64,000 nucleotides of DNA, taken from contig MU623394.1 in the NCBI GenBank assembly GCA_025201765.1, positions 146,650 through 210,649 on the forward strand, given 5' to 3'. Below the pieces are notes generated by a model. It was given only the letters and a program-made list of their open reading frames with translations, was not told the origin of the DNA and searched no databases. Shown one piece after another: positions 11,930 through 25,235 of the stretch (within the stretch, counting starts at the first letter, position 1; each line of letters begins with the position of its first letter). Both the position numbers and the translations under genes were made by a program. The DNA comes from Daldinia sp. FL1419 (Eukaryota; Ascomycota; Sordariomycetes; Xylariales; Hypoxylaceae).

Positions 11930-12857
11930 ATGACTAGAACCAACGATACCTTCTCTCGAGATAAAGTCGACGGTATCGACCATAATGATCTTATTCACGT
12001 AGACCACGAGGTCGGGTTTACCAACCCCGGGCTTCCCAACGATGTCTTCGGGCGAGAAGATAACCACGACATCAAGTACAAGACGTTAAGCTGGCCGCTG
12101 ACGGCCGTATTGATGATTACCGAAATTATATCAAACGGCATGTTAAGCTTACCGAGCCCACTAGATGCGGTCGGTATTGCTCCCGGCGTGATTGTCATGG
12201 CGTTCCCAGGCATGTTCGCTACCTTCACCGCGTGGCTGCTTATAGAGTTTAGGATCAAACACCCCGAAGGTAGGTACCTATGTAAAATCCTCCTGGTCGA
12301 TAAGATTGAACATTCTGCTGATAGTTGCTATGCGTGAAGCGCATAATATGGGAGACGCTGGGAACATCTTATTCGGACCTATCGGTAGGGAGATAGGAAC
12401 CATCATCTTTGCTGTCTGTTCCGCGGGGTCCTAGATCCTCGCTGGCCAGCTTGCCCTGACCGTCCTCTCGGATGCGAAGCTATGTGCAACTGCGTTTTCT
12501 GGAATTTTCACCGTCGCGTTCCTCTTCGCAGTTGGTATCCCCATCTTCAACTATTTGGTTGATATCGCAGCGTCTATGTTTGCTGCATGGTGTACGTCAT
12601 ATTGTCTCATATCCTGGAGTGCTTGCTAATTTTCACTGTTATAGATATATACGGTCTAGTGGGAGGTTTCTAGTTGTATAATATATACCACTACCGTGGA
12701 GGATATAGGGGATGGATAAGTAGACTTATTATGATTATTCTTAACGTACTAACTGCACTTGCGGATGGGTTCATATGCGTCGGTGGCTTACGCAACTGTT
12801 TACTCGTTACGGGAGGCCGCAGAGGCTGGGAAATTGCCACCACCGTTTCAATGTTGA
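11930..12857 (+). pseudogene. Amino-acid transporter (Aa_trans/MTR type) pseudogene
   Basis: Decayed fungal neutral-amino-acid transporter. The N-terminal part (11930-12270) reads well: DVFGREDNHDIKYKTLSW then a first membrane segment. After an intron the next segment (about 12327-12590) contains the family block HNMGDAGNILFGPIGREIG, but an in-frame TAG interrupts it at 12432-12434. The frame then jumps to a C-terminal fragment with YRGGYRGWIS and LADGFICVGG; just after VGG (about 12787) a frameshift is needed to continue YATVYSLREAAEAGKLPPPF to a stop at 12855-12857. About 200 central residues expected between these fragments are missing, and another in-frame stop lies near 12673. At least two stops, one frameshift and one deletion make a working product unlikely. 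Confidence 0.82.
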
Positions 12858-13426
12858 TATCGATATCAATGCGCTGTTGGTAAGTAAATATGAATCTGAA
12901 TTGATAAAAAGCTGCGTTGGCGATAAGCATAGGCGCAGAAAATAGGATGCACTATGATACATCGTGGCGGACGAAAAGTTCCGACTTATACAATACGACA
13001 CGGAAGAGTGCACGATGTTGCATGATTGACGGTCTGAATAACAAATCAAAAGTAATTAAAAATACGGCTCTCCACATAATTATATCATTTATTGATTGGG
13101 TTTGTTGTTTTGTAGTTTTGTATATTCGATCTCAGGTACGTAAGGGAATATGTGAGGTCATGATCTCTCATGACCCTTGAGTTGTGACGTTTTCCGAGCC
13201 TATGACGTCAACAGTAGAAGCTTCTCCCAGCAGCACAAACCTTCGACAATTTATGAGAAGACATTTATTAAAAGAGCTCATAACGTAAAACTCATTTATT
13301 TTCGAACTGACATATCCCAATTTCAACATAACAAATTTATATATCCCAAAACTACGAAGCTTACAAGCTAATCCATCCACCACTTTTCACCAACTCTTAT
13401 CGGACAAACACAACAAATCAACCAAC
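12858..13426. other. Intergenic region with promoter of the next gene
   Basis: A/T-rich spacer. A TATATA-type sequence at about 13337-13343 lies some 85 bases before the next ATG and is a plausible core promoter. No gene seen. Confidence 0.45.
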
Positions 13427-13945
13427 ATGTCTGGAAAAGCACCAAGCGAAGGAACAAAGGTTACCGCTGGCCGAAACGCTCCTGTCACCAACGAGGCACC
13501 CGGAGTTGTAAGCCAGGGTTCTCTCGCCGCAGAATCTGAAGCATTCCGCCAAGCCAACCAGACAACACCTCAGCAAGTCCCTCGCGAAGACCTCACATCC
13601 GCCTCAAAATCCCACGAAGGCGGTATTCACCAATCTTCCACTACCGACACAACGGGCCATGGTCGCAGCAACGTAGACACTGCACCATCGTACGTGCAGA
13701 GCCAATTTATCAAAGACAAAGCAGGCCCGCACGGCAAGAACATAACGGAGGACGACAGCATCGGCACAGAGGACAGGAGCAAGAACACGAGCTTCTCTGA
13801 GTTCGGCACCAAGAATGACCCCGGACGAGCTGCCGAGAACAAGTTCGTCTCCGGGTCGGCGAATGCCGGCACTAGTGCCGGGCGGGAGAAAAACGTAGGT
13901 TCTGAGCAGCCGTACAGCGCGTTGGGTGGCGATACGCAGGCGTAA
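13427..13945 (+). CDS. Small hydrophilic SMP/LEA-like protein
   Basis: Intronless 172-residue protein starting MSGKAPSEGTKVTAGRNAP. It is rich in Gly, Ser, Thr, Asn and charged residues, has no membrane segment or signal peptide, and is almost certainly disordered. The block VSQGSLAAESEAF resembles the short repeat of seed-maturation-protein (SMP) type LEA proteins. Such fungal proteins are usually linked to desiccation, conidiation or stress tolerance; this is inference from composition, not a demonstrated role. The ATG has an A at -3 (CCAACATG) and a CAACA-rich leader typical of a well-expressed fungal gene, with a TATATA sequence about 85 bases upstream. Function unknown. Confidence 0.75.
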   Translation: MSGKAPSEGTKVTAGRNAPVTNEAPGVVSQGSLAAESEAFRQANQTTPQQVPREDLTSASKSHEGGIHQSSTTDTTGHGRSNVDTAPSYVQSQFIKDKAGPHGKNITEDDSIGTEDRSKNTSFSEFGTKNDPGRAAENKFVSGSANAGTSAGREKNVGSEQPYSALGGDTQA

Positions 13946-16900
13946 AGGGGTAACGACATTGGATATAATTAATGATCTTGGGATGAATGGAAGGCTATTT
14001 AAGGAATAGGATATTAGCCTTAGGAACGAGCTAATGAAATAAAATGCATGGCATGGAAGTATTACACTTGCTGGTTCCATTGATAAACGCCGTAGTTGTG
14101 CCTCATCCGGTTTCGTCAACGATGAAGTGATTATATTGAGTTAAACTACAATTAAACTCACTAATAAATTATTAAAATCAATGAAGATGTTACGTGACTA
14201 GTTTGGTTGATCTTTAGAGATGTGGTCCTTCTTTTATGTAGATCTACTCACACATTCAAGAAAGACTCGCCATTACCTACCTAGGTTAGGGTTCAAGGAT
14301 CAACTCTTGGGTTCTGAAGTCCGAGTATAATGAGGAAACATGAAGCTTGACTCCTATATTTACTATGATAGCGATCGGTTGCCCCAAATCTAGAAAAGAG
14401 CTTGTTTATTTCTTTAGATTGGAATTCTATGTAAGTATTGGTTGTATGTGGCTTTAGTTAATCACAATTTTAAGTCTATGGTGTCAAATTAATATAAATA
14501 TCATTCATCACGCTCAGCCTTTAACACTATAATCCTATGAACGTTATTCTGCTTAAAGAGTCTTGTTTCTATACTCTTATTAACCCTCACATGTATGACT
14601 AAGATATAATCACAATATCCACAACCAGCCAAGATTATATGAACTTGGTTGCTAGTTGCTTACTTTTCCCTTCTAGGATTGAGACGTCGAGGTTTGTTTC
14701 CGCTCGTGATATTTCCCCGTTAGTCTACATTATGAGTTACGATTAAGATTCGTGTACACCATCGTATATCCATATTGTTACCGGTGGGCTCCGCTCTGGA
14801 TTACGTCGGTAAGGCGACTCCATTACGTGGCTTCGATTACAGAGTGGTAACCCGGAGCGGGACGAAAATTTGAAGCGGTGAACTGTCGCTCCCATGTTAT
14901 GAGTTATCATGCAACGAGTATTTTCATTTTACTAGATACTATACGAGGCCCTATCTATATCCCCTGATCTTTGCAATTGTTGTACGATGGATCTCCACTC
15001 TTGTTATGCCTGGAAACAACGTGGAGGAGGTAACGTCCCGAGAATTTCTCGGTTATGGCACCTTAGATGCCTTGTGGTTCCGCAATCTTGGGAGCGGCCA
15101 GGATAAGACTTTAAGCGCCCGCCGGACGTAGGAATTGTAACAGAGATTACCCAAGTTAGGCAGGAATTACAATAGAGTTACGACAACGGAGTGGTTTGAG
15201 TCAACGACAACAAGCCTTTTGATAAGAGACTCGAGAACCACTTTCTACCTACTATATACGGAATGTGCCACTTTTTATTCCAGAGTTGTGGTCTGATAGT
15301 GAAACTTTTCACGTGTTGTGGATAATACGAAAACTGATAGTCGGTGACGCGTCATCACCAGCTCTGACGCGTTTCGCTACTGTACTCCGACGCCGCAAAC
15401 TGCTGCTTTTTTACGTACTGCGTCTGCCGCAAGGCGTTCGCAGAATGCGAAAATGCTGGCCGAGTCTAGATCGTTGCAGTATGTGGTTCTAAGACTTGGC
15501 CGGCGCCATGTAACCTACTGATAGAATTGCATATCATATTGCTGTCTGAGGCTGAGACTCCAGGTCTCATACTCCTGCAAGCATATCATAAAATTGGCCC
15601 AACTACGTTGATATCGCTTCGTCTTGTGGTGAATTGGTACACCTCCTTCAACTGAAAGATTTACCTACCACATTCCTTTCTCAGCAGTGATTCGCACGTC
15701 GTACAGACTTCTAGTAGTTCTGGTGTTATGGCCGTATCCGCCAACCAGTTTACTTGCCGCTGTAATCCTACGTTACCCCCACGCGCGCGCTCGTTATGAT
15801 AGTATGCAATGTATCGAATCGATACGCCAAGAACTGTGTATCCCTTCTCATTATGAGCTAGGTATAAGAATTTGCTTTTGAATGAGAAAAATAGAAAAGG
15901 GAGATTATATAATTATGTAAAGACAATAGGTCCTAGCCTCGCATCCCGTCCTTTATCCTCTTCCGAGTGGGTATTGGCCTAATCTTCGATGATCTCTGGG
16001 GAAGCACTACATTAGCAAAATAAAAGGGGCTATAGTAAACTGCAGGCGCTATTTATTTCGTGTAATAAGACCGGATTGGGTCGCGGCGACCTTCGAATCT
16101 TCCTTCTAGTAGTCCAGCAGCATGTCGACAAATGCAGTAGTAGCACGCCACGCACGATAGCAGGGTTGCGGCGAACCCATCTACCGGTGCCAATATCCCA
16201 AAGCTGAAGAGGCAGTTAGTGTCTATCCGGGATACCTACCGTTAGGTACCTACCTATGTACCTATGCAAGTATCAACCCTTACCCATCGTATGTGCGAGG
16301 GGAGTGAACGTAGCGACGAATAAAGTTGATGTCCGTGTTAAACTTGGCCGGTCAGGGGTCATGTAGGCTGGGAGGGCGACTTTACTGTCGTGAAACTTTG
16401 AAGGATCCGTAAATTCCGTTACCGTTTCACGCCGGTCCCGAGGCTTTGGGGTATTAGAGAAAATTACGCAAGCTGATGATAACACGGCGCTATGTGCCCT
16501 GTAAGTGCCCTGTGTGCCCTGGTGTTCCCTTAAACGTGATTCGATGCTCGATGTAAGTATCCGCATATACTAAATAGGTCAGGTAGTACACTCTGCAATC
16601 CTTCGGTCGTGTCGCGGATCTTCGCATAGTAGCCCATCCAACCCGTACGTGAGGAGGATATGTGAGAGCAACCCACACCCGGTGGCCCCCGGAGTGAGAT
16701 ACTAGTGGTGTAAATACTACACTCACGGAGGACCGGAGGATGGGATTGCGATATCAACCAGTCAACTACACAGTGGCCGGGAAGGATCAGGAACGGAAGA
16801 AATTCCCTGGACATGCAGCATTTATGCTAATTCAGGGGGGTGAATACAACGGACCCTGCAAATCAAAGGGTAAATAAGGATTCGACATGCCCAACTAGCT

Positions 16901-17297
16901 TTAGAGTGCCGAGCACGTATGCCGATCTTGGTCTGATAAATTGCAACTCTGCATGGCACCCCGGCATCGTCCCCTGTGCGTTGCATCGTAGGGTTTAGTC
17001 TTTGCTGACTAGTACGATATGATGCATGCTTCTCGGATGGGAAAGTTACGACTTGCAAGCGTGTATTTTGTCTAACATGCGAGCTTCAACATTATAGGCG
17101 CTAGTTGATAATCTCCGTACCATCGGACATTGTATTGCCAATATTATGTATGTGATTATTAGGTATATAATTTATTACAGCCATCTCTATAAAATTCAAT
17201 ACACAGTAGATAACACGAGAGACAACCTTTATCTACCTATCCAACGCTTGTGCTTGACACTATCATACTTAATTAGCTTCTCATATTGGGGGTGATT
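13946..17297. other. 3.3 kb gene-poor region
   Basis: No frame in this stretch has a recognisable domain or sensible exon structure. There are TAGG/CCTA motifs (about 14276-14287, 16237-16260) and a small direct repeat of GTGCCCTG units (about 16494-16520). It may be eroded mobile-element or pseudogene DNA, but nothing identifies it. Confidence 0.55.
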
Positions 17298-20200
17298 CTA
17301 GAAAGGTCTGGGCAGACGTACCATGCTGAAATACACACCTCGCTTCTGAAGGAGGGCAATATGAGTGCCAGATTCTAGAACTTGGCCATCGCCAAGAACG
17401 AAGATAACGTCGGCGTTTTGAATCGTAGCAAGCCGGTGAGCGACTACTATCATAGTCCTGCTTTTCTTCGTTCGCTCGAAGACGGCTTGTACTAGCTTCT
17501 CCGTCTCTGAATCGAGATTGGAGGTGGCCTCATCTAGTAGTAGGAGCCGTGGATCCCTGATAAGTGCGCGTGCAATCGAGAGACGTTGCTTCTGCCCTCC
17601 AGATAGAAGGATACCTTTGATGCCTACCTTGGTATTGTAGCCTTCTGGGAGGGAGCTGATGAAGTCGTGTATCTCGGCATCGCGGCATACTTGCTCGAGC
17701 TGCTCATCAGAAATCGTGTCAGGATCAACACCGAGAAGAATATTCTCTTTGATACTGCCGTTGAATAGATTAGGCTCTTGTGCAACTAGTGAGATGGTTT
17801 TACGATAGTCTCTTAGGTCGATATCTTCAATCTCGGTATCATTGTATGTGATGCTCCCGGACTTGATACTGTAGAACCTGCATAGAATTATGAGTTTCAG
17901 GAGTTCCAAAAGGGAATGCCGAATAAACCTAGGTACCTTTCCAACAAAGAGACAACGCTTGTTTTCCCGCAGCCTAAATATCGTTAGACTTCAGAACCAT
18001 GAGATGACGCTGACAAGACTTACCGGATGGCCCAACGATAGCCGCAAATTGTCCCTTTTCAATCTACGCAAATTAGCATAAGGCGCAGTAACCCGGTGGG
18101 CGGCGCACTTACAGTCATACTTAATCCATTCAATACGGGAACATCCCTTGTCGGATATTTGAACCACACATCTCGCAGTTCAATCTTGACGCCTTGATTA
18201 TCCTCGTCAACTGCTTCGTCACTTAGAGTAATTCCCCGACCATCGCCGTTATCATTATGCCTCATAGCTTGAATTCTATTTGCCGCTGCTGTAGCTTGCG
18301 CAATATCTAGTACAGTTTTAGTATTTTCGTGGCGTGATCTCTCATCGATCTAGACTTACTAGGTCCGAAGCTGAGCCATTGTCCTGCTCCAGTGGCACCC
18401 TATATTGGTTCGGTTAGCTAATTAATTCGAGTATGTGTCAGTTCTCATAGGTCACTTTACCTGTATTACGGCAATATAAACAACCACTTAATATTTCAAA
18501 TTAGCTTGTGTCTCGATCTAGTGTTGACTCAGAACTTACGATATTGGAACGTCCAGTATTCTCCCTTTACCAGTAGCGTACCTCCATACCTAGGAAATGA
18601 GTTAGCCATGCATGTGCATGTGCATGCATGATATCTGGGTCGAACGTACCATAGAACAAATGCCATACAGAGGAATGGCAAACTATCACTTGCCGAAAAT
18701 ACTATGGTCGCAAACCGGGCTCGCTTGAAAGCCTTTTGCACATGTGTTTGCAGTAGTTCTTCGTATCTGCGACAGAGGCTGTCCTCTAAGGTCAGTGCCG
18801 TTACCGTACGGATGGCTCCAATGGATTCGGTGGCGAATTTAGCGCTCTCGCCGAAGACTTTCAAGTTCATGGTCTCGAACCCCTTTTCGACGCGAATGCG
18901 GAAAAACCCGGCGGCTATGGCCAACGGCATAGCGGACGATAGCGCAACAATCGTAAGTTTCCACCCGAAGTAGAAGGATATGATTAGACAGCCCGTCACG
19001 CTTAGAATTGATATGGCTGCGAATGCCATATTGGTTCCTAGTAGTTGTTGGAGCTGAGTGGGATCGCTGGATACAATTCCGGTCAGTGCACCGATGGATC
19101 GACCATCGCCGTCGAACCAAGATACAGTCTTGGAAATGATGTTTTGGAAATATTCCCGTCGATAAGTTGAAGTTATGTACTACAGTTGTTAGTTAGGATA
19201 TAATACGAGATGGGCGTATGTCCAACTTACGAAGGAGACAACCGTAGATGAATATCCTAAAGCGAAGTAGCCGACTCCTGCTGCGGAGGCCAGTGCGACG
19301 AACATAAGACACCAGAAATTAGTAACAGATACCAATGTGTCTCCCCAGTACGAAAAGGAGGAGATAAGTGCCGCAAAAATGAATGCCTGGACTGGTGGGC
19401 TTCCTGTATCATGTATTAGTGGGACCCTCGTCGTAGAGCAGCTATTTTCAACTTACCGCCGGCGACTACAGCACCAAAAGCCATCACCGTATACCACGGC
19501 CAGAAGGGTTTCTGCTCTACAAGCATAGCTCCGAAGCTTCCCATTACACCCTTTGGTTTGTATTCCGGCTTTTCAACAACCGTGCTTTCGCTATCCCGAA
19601 CTTCGGCCTTGGTTTCGTCGAGTGTCATAAGATCCATAGTTCTCTTTTCCACTTCCGTGACCTCGGACGACGCGTCGGGGATATCGGTTTCGCCTCCCAT
19701 AGAAAGTCTTTGCGAGTTGGTAAGAAGCCAATAAGGGCCACCAATTTGAGCCATGAGGCTCTCGTGATTTCCCCATTGGACGACTTTGCCCTTTGCGAGT
19801 ACCACGATATTGTCTGCCTTTTTGACTGTTGAGAGTCGGTGGGCTATCATAATCGTAGTTCGGTTTTTAGACACTTTATCCAGTGCAGCTTGAACAACCT
19901 TCTCGCCACGAACGTCAATGGAGCTTGTCGCCTCATCTAGGATTAAGATTTTCGGCTGCTTGACTATGGCTCGAGCGATTGCTAGTCTTTGTCGCTGACC
20001 TCCACTCAATTTGATGCCGGCATCTCCCACGTGCGTATCATATCCTTCGGGAAGTCGAGATATGAATTCGTCGGCGAAGGCCTCTCTGCAGGCATGTTCA
20101 ACTAATTCTTGCTTCCTTTCGTAGTCACAATCTTCCCATTCTGTTCCGATCAAACCATTCGCGACATTTTGAAAAATAGTGGCGTTGAAGAGAAACGGTT

Positions 20201-22527
20201 CCTGTTGTACGAGTCCGATTTGAGACCTCCACCACTTTAAATCAATGTCTGTCAGTTTTGTGCCTCCAATTGTCACCGAGCCGTTGCGGAAGAATTGAAC
20301 CTACAAACGGGGTTAGTAGGTAGGTAAACAAGACCTTTTTTCAACATTATTAGAATTCTTACCAATTTTGTCTGTTCAGAATCTCCGTCTAACTCATACC
20401 ACCGCTCAATAAGCGCTACGATCGTACTCTTCCCTGAACCTGATGGACCAACGATAGCAGTAGTTTTCCCTGCTGGCAGTATCAAATTTAGGCCGTCGAG
20501 AACCTTGAGCTTAGGTCTTGTAGGATACGTGAAGTTGACTCCCCAGAGCACAATATCCCCTGATGCTGAGACGTCGGGATACTTGAGCCCTGTCACTATT
20601 GGTTTCGGTGCATCGATACCGTTAAAGAGGATGCTAGCTGCACCGGCTGCTCGGGCGGCAGCAGAGATTGGCGCTGCAATACCACCAATTCCCATGACTA
20701 TCATCATTATGCACATTAAGACGCTATAAAAATTGTAAGTGGTGGGAAATAATAATCAATATGATGGACTAACGTGATTAAGGTTCCGACGTCAGGAATC
20801 TCAAAGCGTATTAACATCTTGACCGCGTACCAAAAAGTCAAGGCGAATGTTCTATTAAATATTAGCATCTGATTTAGATTACTGAAAATAAGATACACTG
20901 ACGCGTATACGCTGAAATAGACTAGAATATCTTGTTAGTAAAACATCCCACACACGATCAGAATTAATACAGCACTTACTTGTGCCCTGCTGAAAGGCAA
21001 TTATTTTAGATAATCGTAAACCCCTGCGTTGTGCCTCATCAACCCATTCTTGATACTTTTGCACCATCTTCGACTCGGCACCGTACGCGGCAATCATCCT
21101 GATGGAGCCAAAGCTCTCACTAGCAACTGCGGACCCCTTAATATTGGCATCTTCGACTTGCTTCATATTCTTCACGACGAAAGGAATAGTAACGCAGTAA
21201 CATATTGTAATCAAAAACATGCCGCTGCTAGTAACTAAACTTAATTTCCAGCTGCGGGTGAAGGCGATAACGATCGAAGCAATAAACATCGACAAGTTCT
21301 GGATAATTGCCGCCAGCCTTTCAGATATACCATTTTGAAGTGTGTTGGCTGTGGTTGTTATAATGGCGGCAACTTGTCCGGGGGGTTGCGTGTCTAGCAA
21401 TGACACCGGAAGACTGAGTAGAGCTTTGAAGTAAGCCAGGCGCATCGCCGAAGAGATACGAAAGCCCATCATGCGAAATCCTAACTTAGGGGTTGTTAAT
21501 ATTGGAGGTTGATTGAATAGGGCGTTGACTTACGGTACCGATGTACCCCAATACGAACCTCCCGATAAAGAGATATACCATGAAGAGACTATATTATTCG
21601 TTAAGCAGTGTTTTGGAAAAGTTGTTCAAGATACTTACACATATTCATTGATGAGTTGAGTATAGTGTTCCTTGGAACCCTCAGCGCTTAGATCTGCTCT
21701 AGTGCTCGCAATGGCTCCGACGAGTTGACCTGATAAGTTAGTAAGCTTAGACTCAACGAAGAAGGATTCAGGGTCATATACCAAATACAATGGTCATTAA
21801 TGGAAAGGCAATCCCGGCTCCCATTGAGGCTACTACGGAAGCTGATAGCATTACTCTGTCGCGCCATGTCGTAAAACCGAAGATTCTCTAGTTTCTTGTT
21901 AGCATTAATATTGCCATAACGTCGGTTAACACTCACGAAGAAATTTGAACTCGTCTTTTTGAGCTTTTCCTTCTTAGTTGGGGTAGGAGCTTGAAGATTA
22001 GGGGGAGGGTTGGGAGCAGGATTAGGGGGGGCTGGTGGGGCCGCGACGGGCTGAGACGCGTTAACTGGTGAAGTTGGCGCAACGCTGTTCCCAGGGGACG
22101 CTGATGGGATTGGAGAAAGCGCTGTACCTCCGGCTTGAGACTCAGGAGGTTTAGCCAGTGACGATAGAGATGGCTTCAGGTTGATCGTAGGTCGTTGACT
22201 AGTAGAGCGTGCAGGGCTCTCTATCTCTGACATGGAGCTTATTGAAGACGCTGAGATTATCGAAGCCGTTCTACCTGGTGGAGCAGAGGCTCCCAGAAGG
22301 TCCATAGTTGAGGTCTCTCTGATAATGGAGGGTGAAGGGGGGTTTGCTTCTATCGAGATTGTGACTGAAGTATCTCCCATTGGGAAATCCGGTTTGTCGC
22401 TACTTTCCCGTACAACATCTTGTAAGGGGGGTTCTTGGTTAACCGAGTTTGGTCCACTAACAGAAGCATCAACACCATCCTGTAACTTCTTAGATGCTTC
22501 TTCTAAGTCGGTATTTCTTTTCTCCAT
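17298..22527 (-). CDS. Full-size ABC multidrug exporter, ABCB (Pmd1/MDR) type
   Basis: Plasma-membrane type ATP-driven efflux pump with TMD1-NBD1-TMD2-NBD2 order, split by roughly 18 small introns. The start is MEKRNTDLEE at 22527. Residues 1 to about 200 form a Pro/Ser-rich, probably disordered extension before TMD1, longer than usual. NBD1: Walker A GPSGSGKST, signature LSGGQRQRLAIARA, Walker B ILILDEATSSID, H-loop MIAHRLSTV. NBD2: Walker A GPSGCGKTS (split by an intron), signature LSGGQKQRLSIARA, Walker B LLLLDEATSNLD, H-loop VVAHRLATI. All catalytic motifs are intact and the junctions I traced at 18.0-18.6 kb stay in phase, so the gene looks functional. It lies 0.8 kb from an FSH hydrolase on the same strand and 3.7 kb from a PKS, so a role in metabolite export or self-protection is a reasonable inference; a general drug pump is the alternative. 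Confidence 0.88.
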
Positions 22528-23306
22528 ATTACATGTGCGCCTTGCGCAAGACGGAATCCTATGCAGCAACTAAGCAACAGGGGGATCCAACAAGAGAAAA
22601 AAAAAGGGACAAACAACGATGATTGGGGGCTAGGATAAATCGGAAAGTTCAAGAAATCCAAGCTGACAAGAGGAAAAGATATTGGAGTCGCTAGGAACAA
22701 GGACCAAGGGCCACACTACTAGTATTACCATGTGAAAGGGGCCCTTACCATGATGGACTACCATCAAGGGCTATGGGTAAACGCGTTCTGTGGCGCGGAG
22801 ACATACTCCGCTGAGTAGAATCTGTGAAAATTAAGCATCAATTAAAATAAATGAGCCGATATACCCCATTGGCAGGGCCCCCTTGTCATGCCTTATCCGC
22901 CTGCATGTCTCGGGAGTATTGGACGATCGCCGTGTCCCTAGTTTGTCGATCGTCTTCAATATAAGCAACCATTTTCTAATAGCTACCTAGGTATGTACGG
23001 CATATTACCTTAAAAGCTAGGTCATGGCAGAAGCAACTCCCGTGTAAGGTAGGTGGCTAATTAACTTCATTTTCTTTTGTCGCTGTCCATGCCGCCGCCG
23101 AATCGAAGGAGGTTACATTATGCATGGAAAATTCCAATTCTATATGGACCCTATCACGGAGCTTCCTTACACAAGAATCGATTTTGGTATGGGTAATTAT
23201 ATTGCTTCTACAGCCGTTTCTGCGTGTAAAATCTCTATGCCTACGTCGGGGAAACGAGCTAAATACCAAATAACTGGTAATCTACGATGATTTCTATCAT
23301 GTAATT
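22528..23306. other. Intergenic region upstream of the ABC transporter
   Basis: Holds the ABC transporter promoter and the 3' end of the hydrolase gene. A TAGG motif is present near 22986. No gene seen. Confidence 0.5.
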
Positions 23307-24228
23307 CTATGCCGATGCATCTGCGATCATGTTACGAATGACGTCTCCAAGCTCCTTGATGACACCTTTTTCTCTTGGTAGTGTATGGCCTTTGCCGTGG
23401 TCGAAGATGTAAGCCGTATCGGGGTCGCACGTGTTATACAGAGCCATTGAGCCCGCGACGTAAGGGTCAAGGGATCCGACTAGAAATATAGGTAGTCAGC
23501 ATCTTTACGTCGTTAGGAGTGTAATAATGAATCCTTACTGATGTGGCAGGTATGAATGTTAATCATAAGATCAGACTCATCCGCAAGGACCATAGCATAT
23601 GTAGCGGGGTCTAGAGGTGGCCAGCCAGCGAAGAAGACGCCGCACTTAATCTGAGGTTTCCTACCAGTCTGCTCGAAACGTCTCTGTTCGGCAAGTAGGA
23701 AAGTTGAAGCAACAGTAGCCCCCTCAGAATATCCAATGATCCCTTCAAAGGGACCTTCCTTTTCCATGATTTCGAACAAGTACTCGATCGCTCTATTCGT
23801 GCTCCGGACACTGCTCGCAACACCTTCTTTCATGAGTTCTCGCATTGTGTCTTCAGCCGTATCGCACTCAGGAAAATCACGAATTCGAGACAACACATCA
23901 GTATCATCTGTTCCCTTCTCATCTGGTTCAATGAAGCGATAGTAAGGAGGTTTGCCGAAGAAGTCTTCGAATCCCTCCGGAGGCACTGCCTCACATGGCG
24001 CGTCGACAAAACGAAACTGGGCGGTGTCATCAGATATCAATTCATTGACAAGAGGCGCTAGATTTCGTCAGTAAATGCGTAAGTCTATACGATAATTACA
24101 CAGCATCTGTAGTACCTAATTGGACTTGGAATTTCTATATGTATGTTAGTGGAGTAGCTTATCTTTCCAAGAATACCAAGACTTACATCTGCGCTTCCGT
24201 ACGCGCCAGGCAAGCAGAGGAACTTCAT
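23307..24228 (-). CDS. FSH1-family serine hydrolase (LovG-like)
   Basis: Alpha/beta-hydrolase of the FSH1 (DUF341) family, 250 residues. Exons: 24228-24187, 24134-24116, 24057-23539, 23479-23307; all junctions keep frame. It starts MKFLCLPGAYGSA, the family N-terminus; the nucleophile Ser131 lies in GYSEG, the acid in GSLDPYV and the catalytic His in GKGHTLP, so the triad is complete. No signal peptide, so probably cytosolic. In several fungal polyketide clusters a hydrolase of this family (LovG is the established case) releases the chain from a highly reducing PKS that lacks a thioesterase. Here the gene is divergent from exactly such a PKS across about 2 kb. The pairing is inferred from position and family. 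Confidence 0.87.
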
Positions 24229-24707
24229 ATTGCAAAGATTGAGGTAAGCTTGGAAAAAAAGAGTGCGCCTAGTTACACCGAATTGGATGAGAGAAAAGGA
24301 GACTCGCGACAATAATGAACGAACGTGGAAGGCCAGGAATGCAGTAAAATGAACGATTGCGCGTATTGAAGAATAAGAAAACACGGGAGAAGGCTTACGT
24401 GTTAGTTTACGTATAAGTTACTTGATATGTTTGGAACTGAGACCCTACCGTCCCGGTTCCCCTCCGGGGGTGTCCGTAGAGAGAGTCCGGAGACTAATGA
24501 GCTCGTTTGAAATACATTGATCCTCAGCGAGGGAGATCTTGGCAGAAGCTGCTGCAGGACTTCATGCAGTAGCAACGTCCGTCAACTCCTATCAGACGGA
24601 GTTACATGGCATGGGTAACAGTCTATCCCTGCTAATCGGCTTGTGACATGTGAGCTGAGGCTCTATGTCTTGAGATACGCCGGGATATTTTGACGGGATT
24701 AACGAGG

Positions 24708-24797
24708 TCTATAAGCCTCTATAAGCCTCTATCATGCTTTTATAAGCCCCCATATGCTCCTAGATGCTCCTAGATGCTCCTATATGCTCCGCAGAGC
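24708..24797. repeat. Short tandem repeats, 10-base units
   Basis: Two to three adjacent copies of TATAAGCCTC-type units are followed by three to four copies of ATGCTCCTAG-type units. Non-coding, of unknown significance. Confidence 0.7.
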
Positions 24798-25114
24798 CTT
24801 TAGTCTGATGTTTATTTTCAGTCTATTCCAGGAGAATCTATTATTTTGGGTAAGGCTTCGGCGCCACCCGGATAAAGACGCCAATAGCGCGGCCAACTGT
24901 TGGAAATAGTATATGGGTAGGCTGGGACGCCGTCATTGGACGTGATAACAGCCTACTACGTAGTAGACTCTGTTGTGTTCGCGTTGTCGGTAAGTGCCCC
25001 CACTCGCACGCCACGACCTCGAATGGAGCCATAGGAGCTCAAAGTGCCGGATGCCAAGCCGCGCGGGGTGGGACTACACAATCTATCCATATTGGATGCC
25101 GGCCAGGGTTCTAT

Positions 25115-25235
25115 CTCGGTGGTAGTCACGGCGGTAGTCGTGGTGACGGTTGTAGTGGTGGTAATGACAGCTACATAGTATGTAGTACTAGTAGTAGTAG
25201 TACTCGTAGTAGTCGTAGTAGTATGTGCTACGTAC
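25115..25235. repeat. GTA/GTC/GTG trinucleotide-rich patch
   Basis: Imperfect run of GTA, GTC, GTG and ACG triplets. Read on the plus strand it gives a Val/Thr-rich string that is soon stopped; it could be the remnant of a Val/Thr-rich coding sequence or simply a degenerate microsatellite. Confidence 0.6.

Noticed and set aside
14000..17290. Short frames such as 15265-15492 and 16273-16814 as possible genes
   Set aside because: Composition and length fit random open frames; no motif recognised on either strand.
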